From Psychrosphaera haliotis (GTDB lineage Bacteria; Pseudomonadota; Gammaproteobacteria; Enterobacterales; Alteromonadaceae), in assembly GCF_009728465.1 (NCBI RefSeq), contig NZ_WOCD01000005.1, positions 496,001-560,000 of the forward strand: a stretch of DNA of 64,000 nt, written 5' to 3'. This document shows, piece after piece, positions 9,380 to 18,590 of this stretch. Under the pieces are notes generated by a model, which was given only the letters and a program-made list of their open reading frames with translations, was not told the origin of the DNA and did not search any database. Position numbers and translations under genes: made by a program. The stretch's first letter is position 1. Each line of letters starts with the position of its first letter.

Positions 9380-9865
9380 TCACTTAAGTTTCTTTTCCCA
9401 AAACTCAGCTTTACCCATTTCTGGATCAAGCTCGTAACCTTTAAAACCATATTTAAGGTAAGAGTTTCTAGCGACAGTATTTCCCTCTAAAACTTCGAGT
9501 GTCAGCTTACAAGCACCTTTACTGCTGGCGATTCGCTCTACTTCATCCAACATTTTCTGACTTAGTCCTAACCCTCTAAAATCACCAGCAACGGTAACAT
9601 CGTGAATATTAACTACGGGTTTACAGGCAAAGGTAGAAAAGCCCTCAAAACAGTTTATTAAACCGGCTGGCTTACCATCAACGTATGCAAGTACAGAAAA
9701 CGCATGAGGTGTTTTTGCTAATGCTGCTATTAAGTTGTCTTGACTGAATTGACTTAATGGCTCAGCGCCGCCCATTGGGTCTTGTGCGTATCCATTTAGT
9801 AAATTAACTAAGTCTGTACCGTCTTTTTCTACGTTGTAATCGGCTTGTCTGATTTCTATGTTCAT
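9380..9865 (-). CDS. GNAT family N-acetyltransferase
   Basis: A 161-aa single-domain GCN5-related acetyltransferase. The acetyl-CoA loop is visible as DFRGLGLSQKMLDEVE, and the C-terminal NTVARNSYLKYGFKGYELD is the usual motif B region. The acceptor cannot be told. It lies downstream of the fre terminator on the same strand and is probably transcribed separately. An AAGGA lies about 10 nt ahead of the start. Confidence 0.85.
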   Translation of the reverse strand: MNIEIRQADYNVEKDGTDLVNLLNGYAQDPMGGAEPLSQFSQDNLIAALAKTPHAFSVLAYVDGKPAGLINCFEGFSTFACKPVVNIHDVTVAGDFRGLGLSQKMLDEVERIASSKGACKLTLEVLEGNTVARNSYLKYGFKGYELDPEMGKAEFWEKKLK

Positions 9866-9897
9866 TAACGCCCATTCCTTTCATTTAGTATTAAATT

Positions 9898-9930
9898 AAA
9901 AAACCCACTGACTAATTTAGTGAGTGGGTT
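9898..9930 (-). terminator. Terminator after the flavin reductase gene
   Basis: Stem AACCCACT/AGTGGGTT (9902-9909 with 9923-9930), extended by an inner ACTAA/TTAGT pairing. On the minus strand it is followed by a run of six Ts. It ends the ubiD-fre transcript. Confidence 0.85.
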
Positions 9931-9950
9931 CCGATATAACATGCTTATTG

Positions 9951-10655
9951 CTAAATAAACGCAAAGGCGTCGGCAAACATATGTTCTTTTATCGCGCCTT
10001 TTTGGCTTATGAAGTCTTCCCTTGCGATTCCAGCCATTTTAAATGGACCCGCTAGGTAAATATCATAAGGTTCTAAACTAACAATATCTTCCATCACTGC
10101 CTGATGAACATAACCCACTTTACCTGACCAATTATCTTCAGCTTCTTCCACAACGGGAATGTATTGAAAGTGAGGAAATTTGTTGGCCCACTCAGCTAAA
10201 TACTCTGATGCATATAAAGACTCTTCATCTTTAGCGCCCCAATAAAGTAATACGGTATGGAAAGGTTTTGTTTCGGCTAGATAGTCAGCAATGGATTTAA
10301 CATAAGAAAAACCTGTGCCACCCGCCATTAAGACAATTGGACGCTCAGATGCAGAATTAAGATGTGCATGACCTAAACCAATTTCTAACGTTACCGTTTT
10401 GTTTTCGGCTAAGTGATCAAGCGCTCCTTGCGGATAAGCATCACCTGGACCTGCACCAATATGGAGTTCTATAAATTCAGAAGTAGGGCTCGAGGCGATA
10501 GAAAATATACGCTTGTCGTCATCTGACAAAACAACTTGTAGATATTGACCCGCTAAAAACTGAGCTGGCTCAAGCGGTTTCATCTTAACGATTTTTACAT
10601 AATCCGTGACAGCTTCAATTGACACGACTTCGGCAGTTATCTGATGTGCAGACAT
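9951..10655 (-). CDS. fre: NAD(P)H-flavin reductase
   Basis: A 234-aa ferredoxin-reductase-fold enzyme that reduces free flavins with NAD(P)H. The flavin motif RIFSIASSP follows the N-terminal barrel. The nucleotide-binding glycine motif MAGGTGFSYVKS and the C-terminal YLAGPFKM are present. It lies 54 bp downstream of ubiD. This neighbourhood is common in related bacteria, and reduced FMN is the precursor of the prenylated FMN that UbiD needs. The LuxG family is the near alternative. Confidence 0.9.
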   Translation of the reverse strand: MSAHQITAEVVSIEAVTDYVKIVKMKPLEPAQFLAGQYLQVVLSDDDKRIFSIASSPTSEFIELHIGAGPGDAYPQGALDHLAENKTVTLEIGLGHAHLNSASERPIVLMAGGTGFSYVKSIADYLAETKPFHTVLLYWGAKDEESLYASEYLAEWANKFPHFQYIPVVEEAEDNWSGKVGYVHQAVMEDIVSLEPYDIYLAGPFKMAGIAREDFISQKGAIKEHMFADAFAFI

Positions 10656-10709
10656 TAAATCTCATTTCCTAATATAGAAGCGACTATATGACTATAGTAC
10701 GCTTTGTGT

Positions 10710-12185
10710 TTACTTTTTAAGTGAAATACCAAATTCATCCCAACGACCATCAACTTTTGATTTAATCTCTGGTGACATTTCAATTGGCTCGCCCCACTCT
10801 CTGTCGGTTTCACCTGCCCATTTATTAGTGGCATCTAGGCCCATTTTTGAGCCCAAACCAGATACAGGAGAAGCAAAGTCTAAATAATCTATTGGCGTAT
10901 TTTCAATTAATACCGTGTCTCTTGCAGGGTCCATACGAGTCGTTATCGCCCACATTACGTCATTCCAGTCACGGGCATTCACGTCATCGTCACATACAAT
11001 AACAAACTTGGTATACATGAATTGTCTTAAGAATGACCACACTCCCATCATCACGCGCTTTGCATGACCTGGATATTGTTTTTTCATTGTCACTACAGCC
11101 ATTCGGTAAGAACAGCCTTCCGGCGGCAAATAAAAATCGACAATCTCAGGGAATTGCTTCTGAATTATAGGCACAAATACTTCGTTTAGAGCCACACCTA
11201 AAATTGCCGGCTCATCGGGTGGACGTCCGGTATAAGTGCTGTGGTAAATTGGATCTTTGCGATGCGTAATATGCGTAACAGTAAAAACAGGGAACGACTC
11301 TACTTCATTATAGTAACCTGTATGGTCGCCATAAGGGCCTTCCGGTGCCATTTCCTCCGGGTCTAAATAACCTTCAAGAACAAACTCTGCAGATGCAGGC
11401 ACTTGTAAGTCGTTAGAAATACATTTAACCACTTCGGTTTTTTCACCACGCAATAAGCCGGCAAAACCGTATTCACTTAAAGTGTCTGGCACAGGTGTTA
11501 CCGCGCCCAAAATTGTCGCTGGGTCGGCTCCAAGTGCAACGGCTACAGGGTACTTCTCACCTGGATTTGATTTTTTAAACTCTTGGAAATCTAAGGCACC
11601 ACCGCGATGTGATAACCAGCGCATGATCAGTTTGTTTGGACCCAATAACTGTTGTCGATAAATACCTAGGTTTTGCCTAGGTTTATTTGGACCTTTAGTC
11701 ACCGTTAAACCCCAAGTTACCAATGGAGCTACGTCACCTGGCCAGCAGCGCATAATAGGTAACTTTGTTAAATCAACATCATCGCCTGCAATAACCACTT
11801 TCTGACAAGGTGCTTTTTTAACTTCTTTAGGTGCTAAGTTAAGAACTTGTTTAAATATAGGTAACTTAGAAAAAGCATCTTTTAAACCTGCGGGAGGCTC
11901 TGGCTCTTTTAGAAAAGCTAACGTTTTACCAACTTCACGTAATGCTTCAACATTATCTTGTCCCATTCCCATAGCAACACGTTTAGGTGTGCCAAACAGA
12001 TTTGCAAGTACCGGAATTGAATGCCCTTTAGGGTTTTCAAATAATAGCGCCGGCCCTTCGCCTCGCAATGTTCTATCAGCAATTTCCGTCATTTCTAGGT
12101 CAGGGTCGACCTCAGCAGTAATGCGAACTAACTCACCCTGCTCTTCTAGCTTGTCGATAAAATCTCTAAGATCTTTATATTTCAT
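10710..12185 (-). CDS. ubiD: 3-polyprenyl-4-hydroxybenzoate carboxy-lyase
   Basis: Decarboxylates 3-octaprenyl-4-hydroxybenzoate in ubiquinone synthesis, using prenylated FMN made by UbiX. At 491 aa it has normal UbiD length. Recognisable blocks are [20 protein letters not shown], the [11 protein letters not shown] metal/cofactor region and [15 protein letters not shown]. The start [10 protein letters not shown] is the usual N-terminus. It sits between rho and fre, all on the minus strand. Confidence 0.96.
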   Translation of the reverse strand: MKYKDLRDFIDKLEEQGELVRITAEVDPDLEMTEIADRTLRGEGPALLFENPKGHSIPVLANLFGTPKRVAMGMGQDNVEALREVGKTLAFLKEPEPPAGLKDAFSKLPIFKQVLNLAPKEVKKAPCQKVVIAGDDVDLTKLPIMRCWPGDVAPLVTWGLTVTKGPNKPRQNLGIYRQQLLGPNKLIMRWLSHRGGALDFQEFKKSNPGEKYPVAVALGADPATILGAVTPVPDTLSEYGFAGLLRGEKTEVVKCISNDLQVPASAEFVLEGYLDPEEMAPEGPYGDHTGYYNEVESFPVFTVTHITHRKDPIYHSTYTGRPPDEPAILGVALNEVFVPIIQKQFPEIVDFYLPPEGCSYRMAVVTMKKQYPGHAKRVMMGVWSFLRQFMYTKFVIVCDDDVNARDWNDVMWAITTRMDPARDTVLIENTPIDYLDFASPVSGLGSKMGLDATNKWAGETDREWGEPIEMSPEIKSKVDGRWDEFGISLKK

Positions 12186-12285
12186 AATGAGCTAAACGTT
12201 TACCATTAATTTGAATGTAATTTTTATATACGAACTAGTAATTGTGAAAGTTTACTAATTACTATGTAACTTACTTTTAAATAAC

Positions 12286-12313
12286 AAAAAAGCCCAATAA
12301 ACATTGGGCTTTT
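12286..12313 (-). terminator. Terminator after rho
   Basis: Stem AAAAGCCCAAT with ATTGGGCTTTT (to 12313), followed on the minus strand by six Ts. It separates rho from ubiD. Confidence 0.85.
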
Positions 12314-12352
12314 GCACGATTTAAGCGAATAAACAACGCGCTAAAAAGTTAA

Positions 12353-13621
12353 CTACGCGCCCTTTTGACGTTTCATTGCTTTAAAGAACTCTTCATTCGT
12401 TTTTGTCATCGCCAGACGGTCAATTAAGAATTCCATTGCTTCAACTTCTTGCATTGGATTAACAATCTTTCTTAATATCCACATTTTCTGTAGTTCGTCT
12501 TGAGAAGTCATTAGCTCTTCACGACGAGTACCAGAACGGTTGTAGTCGATAGCTGGGAATACACGACGCTCCGCAATTTTGCGGTTTAAGTGTAATTCCA
12601 TGTTACCTGTACCTTTAAACTCTTCGTAGATTACTTCGTCCATCTTAGAACCTGTATCTACTAGCGCTGTAGCGATAATTGTTAAACTACCACCTTCTTC
12701 AACGTTACGAGCTGCACCAAAGAAACGCTTTGGTTTATGAAGTGCATTGGCATCAACACCACCAGTTAGTACTTTACCTGACGAAGGTATTACCGTGTTA
12801 TAGGCACGAGCTAAACGAGTAATTGAGTCAAGTAAGATAACGACGTCTTTCTTGTGCTCTACTAAACGTTTTGCTTTTTCGATTACCATTTCAGCAACTT
12901 GAACGTGGCGGCTCGCTGGTTCATCAAACGTTGAGGCTACAACTTCACCTTTTACAAGACGTTGCATCTCTGTTACTTCTTCCGGACGTTCGTCAATTAG
13001 AAGTACCATTAATGTTGCTTCTGGGTGGTTCGCTGCAATTGATGTTGCAATATTCTGCATTAACATCGTTTTACCCGCTTTTGGCGGAGCAACTATCAAA
13101 CCACGTTGGCCACGACCAATCGGCGCTGCTAAATCTAGAACTCGAGCTGTAATATCTTCAGTTGAACCGTTACCGCGTTCCATAGAGAAGCGTGATGTAG
13201 GGTGCAAAGGAGTTAAGTTTTCGAATAAGATTTTGTTGCGAGAGATTTCAGGTTTATCATGGTTAACTTGTTCTATTTTCAGTAACGCAAAATAGCGCTC
13301 TGAATCCTTAGGCGGTCGAATCAATCCTGAAATTGAATCACCTGTTCTAAGATTAAACCTGCGGATCTGGCTTGGCGACACATAAATGTCATCTGGACCA
13401 GCAAGGTAAGAAGAGTCTGCAGAACGCAAAAAGCCGAAGCCATCCTGTAAGATTTCTAATACTCCATCACCATAGATGGATTCACCGCTTTTGGCGTGTT
13501 TTTTCAAGATTGAAAAAATGATGTCTTGCTTGCGCAGACGCGCCATATTCTCTAAGCCCATAGACTCGGCTAATTGAACGAGTTCGCTAATTGGCTTATT
13601 TTTTAATTCACGTAAATGCAT
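12353..13621 (-). CDS. rho: Transcription termination factor Rho
   Basis: Hexameric RNA helicase that terminates transcription. The product is 422 aa from the ATG at 13621, which gives the standard N-terminus [15 protein letters not shown]; the frame runs open to 13747 but that extension is not Rho-like. The N-terminal RNA-binding cold-shock domain (DGFGFLRS) is followed by Walker A APPKAGKT, Walker [16 protein letters not shown] and the Q-loop region [11 protein letters not shown]. Rho commonly autoregulates through its leader, which here overlaps the upstream divergent region. trxA, often next to rho in related genomes, is absent. Confidence 0.97.
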   Translation of the reverse strand: MHLRELKNKPISELVQLAESMGLENMARLRKQDIIFSILKKHAKSGESIYGDGVLEILQDGFGFLRSADSSYLAGPDDIYVSPSQIRRFNLRTGDSISGLIRPPKDSERYFALLKIEQVNHDKPEISRNKILFENLTPLHPTSRFSMERGNGSTEDITARVLDLAAPIGRGQRGLIVAPPKAGKTMLMQNIATSIAANHPEATLMVLLIDERPEEVTEMQRLVKGEVVASTFDEPASRHVQVAEMVIEKAKRLVEHKKDVVILLDSITRLARAYNTVIPSSGKVLTGGVDANALHKPKRFFGAARNVEEGGSLTIIATALVDTGSKMDEVIYEEFKGTGNMELHLNRKIAERRVFPAIDYNRSGTRREELMTSQDELQKMWILRKIVNPMQEVEAMEFLIDRLAMTKTNEEFFKAMKRQKGA

Positions 13622-13891
13622 ATTGAGATGTCTTTGTAATTGATAAGAAGGTTTTGAAGTTTTTGATTTAATAATTTTGGCGCGGGTTTGCGCAGACAGT
13701 AGATAAGTTAGCAGTAATTTTGACCACCGTAAAGCTTGAAGTCCCACAAACCTGCATTTTCTGCCACTTTTTTTTACGTTGGTAAGAAAATGACGCTTTT
13801 TCTACTGATTTTAAAAATTTCATTGTTCTATTTTTTATTTTCGATATTCTTTTACTTACTTAAAAACGAGCACAAGCGATCAATTCATTTA

Positions 13892-14317
13892 ATGCGTTAT
13901 TTTGTTCAGTTACTTTTTATTCTATGTTTAGCAGGGAACCTAATTGGGCCAAGTGTCTCAGTTTTGGCGAACGCCGAGAATGACAAGCAACTCATTTGTA
14001 CAAAAAACGGTTTTGAATGGGTTTCAAAAACAACCGCCAACGAGTTTTACAACCAGCTTGCCATAGAAATAGGGATTGAAGCTGACGCTTTTAGCGATCT
14101 TGATCCTAAGGCCCCGCCACACCACTCCTTTTCTTCTGGTCACTGCCCACTGTGTATTTTTGAACTTGATGCACCTGCAATTGTTCATTCTAACTATCTA
14201 ACCGTTCAAGCCGTTGTAGTACATCACGTTAAAATTTCAGCTACTCTTTTTGCTCAATCCTATTCAACGCAATATCTTCAGCCCGAAGGTCGAGCCCCTC
14301 CAACGCACCTTGTTTAA
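13892..14317 (+). CDS. DUF2946-like protein, probable copper-linked
   Basis: Predicted exported or membrane-anchored protein, 141 aa from ATG 13892; the frame is open from 13736 and ATG 13790 is another possible start. A hydrophobic N-terminus is followed by a GHCPLCIF motif and an EGRAPPTHL tail. This pattern of a His-Cys-x-x-Cys core and a C-terminal R-(A/G)-P-P is that of DUF2946. Members often lie beside copper genes (recalled, not searched). It sits 38 bp upstream of a Met-rich TonB receptor on the same strand, supporting a metal-uptake role. The HCPLC motif could bind copper. Confidence 0.65.
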   Translation: MRYFVQLLFILCLAGNLIGPSVSVLANAENDKQLICTKNGFEWVSKTTANEFYNQLAIEIGIEADAFSDLDPKAPPHHSFSSGHCPLCIFELDAPAIVHSNYLTVQAVVVHHVKISATLFAQSYSTQYLQPEGRAPPTHLV

Positions 14318-14354
14318 ACAAAAATAATTAAAATTTATTAAACAAGGATTTAAA

Positions 14355-16505
14355 ATGAAGTACAAAACTGTATTGGCTCCGTTATGCGGCCTGTTAAGCA
14401 TATCTGCACCTGCTGTTGCAGAAACATCAATGGAAGTGATTGAAATAACTACAAAGAAGATCACATCTAAAACATCATCTCAACCATTAGAACAAAGTGT
14501 CACCTCTCCTGATGCTGCGGACTGGCTAACATCAGCCGCTGGTGCCGCCGCCAATAAAAATGGTGCTATTACTGGTATAGCGCAATATCGTGGTTTATTT
14601 GGCGATAGAGTTGGCGTGTCTATAGATGGCCAAACTATTGTTGGAGCGGGGCCCAACGCTATGGATGCGCCGATGAGTTATGCGAATCCGACCAACGTTG
14701 AATCCGTCACCATATACCGTGGTATTGCACCGGTTTCTGCAGGTCTAAATACCTTTGGTGGCGCAATTAAAATTAACCACCGACAAGCAAAGTTTTCTGA
14801 CTCAGCGGACGCTTTATTTAGCGGTGACTTAACGACAGGTTATAAACAACAGGGTGATGCCTATTTTGTAGCGCCTACTTTAAACATCGCTAATCAAAAC
14901 TTGGCCTTTTTAGTATTTGGTAACAAACAATCAGCTGATGATCAAGAAACCGCGAGTGGTTTTGATATTGTGCCTTCAAGTTATGAAAGAACTCAGTCTG
15001 GTTTTGATTTAGGTTATTTAACGGAACAAACAGAAACCCACTTTAATTTCAAAAATACGAATACTAAGCCAAGCGGCACAGCGGCATTACCAATGGATAT
15101 TGATTACATAAAAACTGATCAATTTAATCTTTCAGGCGAAATTCAAAATAATGAACAAAACATAAAGTGGAATGTAAACTACACAGACGCTACGCACGGC
15201 ATGGACAACTATAGCCTTCGCACTAACAAGAACCCAATGATGACAAGATACAATACCGCTGAGTCAACGTCTTTTGGTGGCCATGTATCGGTAGAAATGC
15301 CGTTTTCTTTGATAGAAAACTCAATGGTCGTTTTAGGTACTGACTGGCTATTCTCAGAACACCAAGCCGTAATTACTTCGCCAGATAACATGATGTTTAA
15401 CGTGGTGAACTTTAATGATGTTACGGACGAAGTGGTTAGTGTGTTCGCGGAAGTAAAAACCGATTTAACCGACGGTCAGCTCACCTTAGGTTTAAGAGCT
15501 AAACAACATGAAAGTGATGCGGGAGACGTTAGTCACCATATGGCGATGATGAATCCTGCAATTATGATGCTTCGTGATAACTTTAACTCTGCAAATACTG
15601 ATCAAACAGAAACGCTTTATGACGTATCAGCTGCCTATACGCACTTATTGTCTGAAGAGTTGTCACTACTTGTTTCAGGCGCCATAAAACAACGCGCACC
15701 GTCTTATCAAGAAAGGTACCTTTGGGTCCCAATGCAAGCCACTGGTGGTTTAGCTGATGGCCATACTTATGTAGGCAACCCTGAGCTAGAACACGAAACC
15801 GCTTATCAATTTAATCTAGGTTTAGAATATAAACTGGCTGATGTACTTATTTCACCACAGTTATTTTACCAAAATATAGACGATTATATTCAAGCGACAC
15901 CGTCTACCAATATGCAAGCGAATATGGTTGCAACTATGATGACGGGAAGCGCGCCAATGCAGTTCGCTAATGTTGAAGCATCACTTTATGGGGCTGACGT
16001 TATTGCACAATGGGCAGTTAATGACGACCTATACTTGGATGGCTCAATTAGCATGGTTCGTGGTGAACGTGACGATATCGATGATGACTTATATCGAATT
16101 AGCGCAGATACATTAAGACTTTCAGCTAGCTATCTGTTGAATGATTGGTTGTTTAAAGTCACCGAACAATTAACGGCAAGCCAAGATAGAGTCTCTGCTA
16201 TTAACAACGAGTCAAAAACATCGGGTTACGGCACAACTGATATCTCTGCATTTTATGCGCAGAAAGATTGGTCTGTCACCATTGGAATTTCAAACTTGTT
16301 TGATAAGTCATATACCAGTCATTTAGCTGGTCGTTACAGACCAATGACAATGAACAGCAGCATGGACTCAAGCATGGATATGGGAAGCTCTATGGATATG
16401 GGCAGCAGCATGGAAATGGATAACAATATGAGTAGCTTACAAACGGGTGATAAAATCCCGGCGATTGGACGAAATATTTATATCTCGGGTTCCATTGCTT
16501 TCTAA
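14355..16505 (+). CDS. TonB-dependent receptor, probably for copper (OprC-like)
   Basis: A 716-aa outer-membrane receptor with signal peptide, plug domain (YRGLFGDRVGVSIDG to FGGAIKI) and a 22-strand-type barrel ending in a terminal aromatic residue (GSIAF). Near the C-terminus a run of about 25 residues is built of SSMDMG-type repeats, a methionine-rich composition suited to Cu(I). AAGGA at 14343-14347 gives the start. It appears to form a two-gene operon with the DUF2946-like gene. The ligand is inferred from Met content and neighbour; other metals remain possible. Confidence 0.8.
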   Translation: MKYKTVLAPLCGLLSISAPAVAETSMEVIEITTKKITSKTSSQPLEQSVTSPDAADWLTSAAGAAANKNGAITGIAQYRGLFGDRVGVSIDGQTIVGAGPNAMDAPMSYANPTNVESVTIYRGIAPVSAGLNTFGGAIKINHRQAKFSDSADALFSGDLTTGYKQQGDAYFVAPTLNIANQNLAFLVFGNKQSADDQETASGFDIVPSSYERTQSGFDLGYLTEQTETHFNFKNTNTKPSGTAALPMDIDYIKTDQFNLSGEIQNNEQNIKWNVNYTDATHGMDNYSLRTNKNPMMTRYNTAESTSFGGHVSVEMPFSLIENSMVVLGTDWLFSEHQAVITSPDNMMFNVVNFNDVTDEVVSVFAEVKTDLTDGQLTLGLRAKQHESDAGDVSHHMAMMNPAIMMLRDNFNSANTDQTETLYDVSAAYTHLLSEELSLLVSGAIKQRAPSYQERYLWVPMQATGGLADGHTYVGNPELEHETAYQFNLGLEYKLADVLISPQLFYQNIDDYIQATPSTNMQANMVATMMTGSAPMQFANVEASLYGADVIAQWAVNDDLYLDGSISMVRGERDDIDDDLYRISADTLRLSASYLLNDWLFKVTEQLTASQDRVSAINNESKTSGYGTTDISAFYAQKDWSVTIGISNLFDKSYTSHLAGRYRPMTMNSSMDSSMDMGSSMDMGSSMEMDNNMSSLQTGDKIPAIGRNIYISGSIAF

Positions 16506-16527
16506 GTTATTAATCTTGTAACAAAGT

Positions 16528-16562
16528 GTGCTTTAAAGTGGTTAACTAACGCTTTAAAGCAC
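16528..16562. other. Inverted repeat after the TonB receptor gene
   Basis: Perfect 11-bp arms GTGCTTTAAAG (16528-16538) and CTTTAAAGCAC (16552-16562). No T-run follows, so it is a stable stem downstream of the receptor gene, not a canonical terminator. Confidence 0.6.
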
Positions 16563-16686
16563 TTATCTCATCTGACCTCACTATTTATTCCCTTTTTCTA
16601 ATATTTATGTTTGATTTATGAATATAAATTGAGTAGCTTTAAGTTGCCGATATAAATTCGTTATCAAAAATATAAAAGGTTATCTG

Positions 16687-16908
16687 ATGTTACATGACCC
16701 GGTTACGCAAGCTACACTGATTTTTTTTGAAGATGGCGCTCTCGATCTGCGTCACGAAACACATAACTTCAACAAAAATCAAAACGGCCGTATTGTTATA
16801 CCTGAGGAATTGAAACAAGGACGCTCTATTATCGCAGTATGCGATGGTCAGGTAGATATTTTAAATAGTATTGGGGATAGGATTGTCCCGTTTGAAGGTG
16901 TTGCGTAG
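16687..16908 (+). CDS. TIGR02922-like small conserved protein
   Basis: A 73-aa soluble protein of unknown function. The core GRIVIPEELKQGRSIIAVCDGQVDILNSIGDRI recalls the TIGR02922 family of short proteins known from Shewanella and Colwellia (recognised from memory). AAAGG at 16675-16679 precedes the ATG. It stands alone between the receptor gene and the convergent gor terminator. Confidence 0.6.
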   Translation: MLHDPVTQATLIFFEDGALDLRHETHNFNKNQNGRIVIPEELKQGRSIIAVCDGQVDILNSIGDRIVPFEGVA

Positions 16909-16998
16909 AGCTGTTGTGTAGAAATGTTGCTTAGAGATGTATCGAAGGTAATGTCGCTATGACGTTGCAAATATAGTCTCTACTCAAGCTATAAAAGT

Positions 16999-17029
16999 AA
17001 AAAAGCCACTTTAGATAAGTGGCTTTTTT
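16999..17029. terminator. Bidirectional terminator downstream of gor
   Basis: AAAAGCCACTT (17001-17011) pairs with AAGTGGCTTTT (17017-17027) around a 5-nt loop, with As before and Ts after. It serves minus-strand gor and probably the short plus-strand gene too. Confidence 0.88.
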
Positions 17030-17060
17030 GTGTCTTAATAAAAGACCAACTTTAACGCAA

Positions 17061-18413
17061 TTAACGTAAAGTAACGTACTCTTCCGCTGATGTTGGGTGA
17101 ATGGCGACACAAGCGTCAAAATCTGCTTTTGTTGCACCCATTTTAATTGCCACGCCAAAGCCTTGTAGGATTTCATCCATGCCAAGACCAATACCATGAA
17201 TACCAACAACAAGCTCATTGTCGCCAGCGCAAATTAGTTTCATTTTAGTCATCTGGCGGTGTTCTGTTAATGCCGTATACATAGCGGCAAAGCTTGAGTT
17301 GTATACTTTTACATTGTCTTTGCCGTATTGAACAATAGCCTGCTCTTCCGTTAGACCCATTGTTCCAATTGCTGGGTGACTGAATACAACGGTTGGGATA
17401 TTAGTGTAATCCATCACAACGTCGGTAATATTATTGAACAAACGCTCTGCTAAAATACGACCAGACTTAACCGCAACCGGTGTTAATTCAACCTTACCTA
17501 TGATATCGCCCAATGCGTAAACGCCTGGAACGTTAGTTTCATGATGCTCATCAACTGGAATGTAACCCCATTCATCACGTTTAACACCTGACGCTTCAAT
17601 ATTGATATTGTCAGTACTTGGCGTACGACCAATCGCCCAAATTACACAATCAGTTTCTACTTGAGTGCCGTTTTCAAATTCAAGCACTAAGCTACCATCT
17701 GCCTGTTTTACAACTCGTTTAGGCACGCTATGTGTTAATAATTCAATACCATCTTCAGCCATCATTTCTACTAGTGTTTCAGAAATCATAGTATCGAAAT
17801 TACGTAAAGGTGCGTGTTTACGAACCGCTAATTTAGTTTCTGTACCTAGGCTATTTAATACGCCCGCCAATTCAACAGCAATATAACCTGCACCTACAAC
17901 AACCGTTCTTTTGGGTTGTTCGTTTAGATCAAAAAAGCCATCAGAATCAATACCTAAATCAGCACCTTCAATCTCTGGCCAAGTAGGACGACCGCCCGTG
18001 GCAATCGTAATATGATCAGCGGTATATTGCTTGCCATCTACTTCTATTGTTTTTGCATCAACAAACTTAGCAAAGCCGTTAATAACGGTAACGTCGTTAT
18101 TTCCTAATACGCGATCGTAAGAGCCATGAATTCTTTTGATATAAGCTTCGCGGCTAGCAACAAGCTTGCTCCAATCAAATTTATTAACCGTTACATCAAA
18201 ACCATAGTCTGGGCTATATTTATGAATAGCCTCAGCAACTTGTGCGCCAAACCACATGGCTTTTTTAGGTACACAACCTACGTTTACGCAAGTACCGCCC
18301 ATTGCTTTCGCTTCTACTAGTGCTACTTTAGCGCCGCGCATTGCTGCTCTGTTCGCCGATGCAATACCACCGCTTCCGCCACCAATGGCAATATAGTCAA
18401 AATGAGTTGTCAT
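17061..18413 (-). CDS. gor: Glutathione-disulfide reductase
   Basis: NADPH-dependent flavoenzyme that regenerates glutathione in the cytoplasm. The 450-aa product has the FAD motif IGGGSGGIA at about residues 10-18, redox-active cysteines 42 and 47 (TCVNVGC), the NADPH Rossmann [13 protein letters not shown] and the C-terminal catalytic HPTSAEE. It is divergent from prlC; the gor-prlC-rsmJ neighbourhood is conserved in gammaproteobacteria. Dihydrolipoyl dehydrogenase is excluded by the CVNVGC spacing and sequence. Confidence 0.96.
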   Translation of the reverse strand: MTTHFDYIAIGGGSGGIASANRAAMRGAKVALVEAKAMGGTCVNVGCVPKKAMWFGAQVAEAIHKYSPDYGFDVTVNKFDWSKLVASREAYIKRIHGSYDRVLGNNDVTVINGFAKFVDAKTIEVDGKQYTADHITIATGGRPTWPEIEGADLGIDSDGFFDLNEQPKRTVVVGAGYIAVELAGVLNSLGTETKLAVRKHAPLRNFDTMISETLVEMMAEDGIELLTHSVPKRVVKQADGSLVLEFENGTQVETDCVIWAIGRTPSTDNINIEASGVKRDEWGYIPVDEHHETNVPGVYALGDIIGKVELTPVAVKSGRILAERLFNNITDVVMDYTNIPTVVFSHPAIGTMGLTEEQAIVQYGKDNVKVYNSSFAAMYTALTEHRQMTKMKLICAGDNELVVGIHGIGLGMDEILQGFGVAIKMGATKADFDACVAIHPTSAEEYVTLR

Positions 18414-18590
18414 AAATCTGATCCTGTAAAATTACTATCCCGTAAGGATATGGGCTACGATGAATAAAACCAAATAGAAATATTAGATAATCACCATCGG
18501 TATTTTTATTCTAATACAAAACCTTGTAAAACAGGGTTGTCGCACCTATTTATTAACTAATTATTTTAATCACCGCTGACAAGGTCGTTT

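Noticed and set aside
13622-13747. 42-residue N-terminal extension of Rho
   Set aside because: Not Rho-like in sequence; the canonical start MHLRELK is at 13621.
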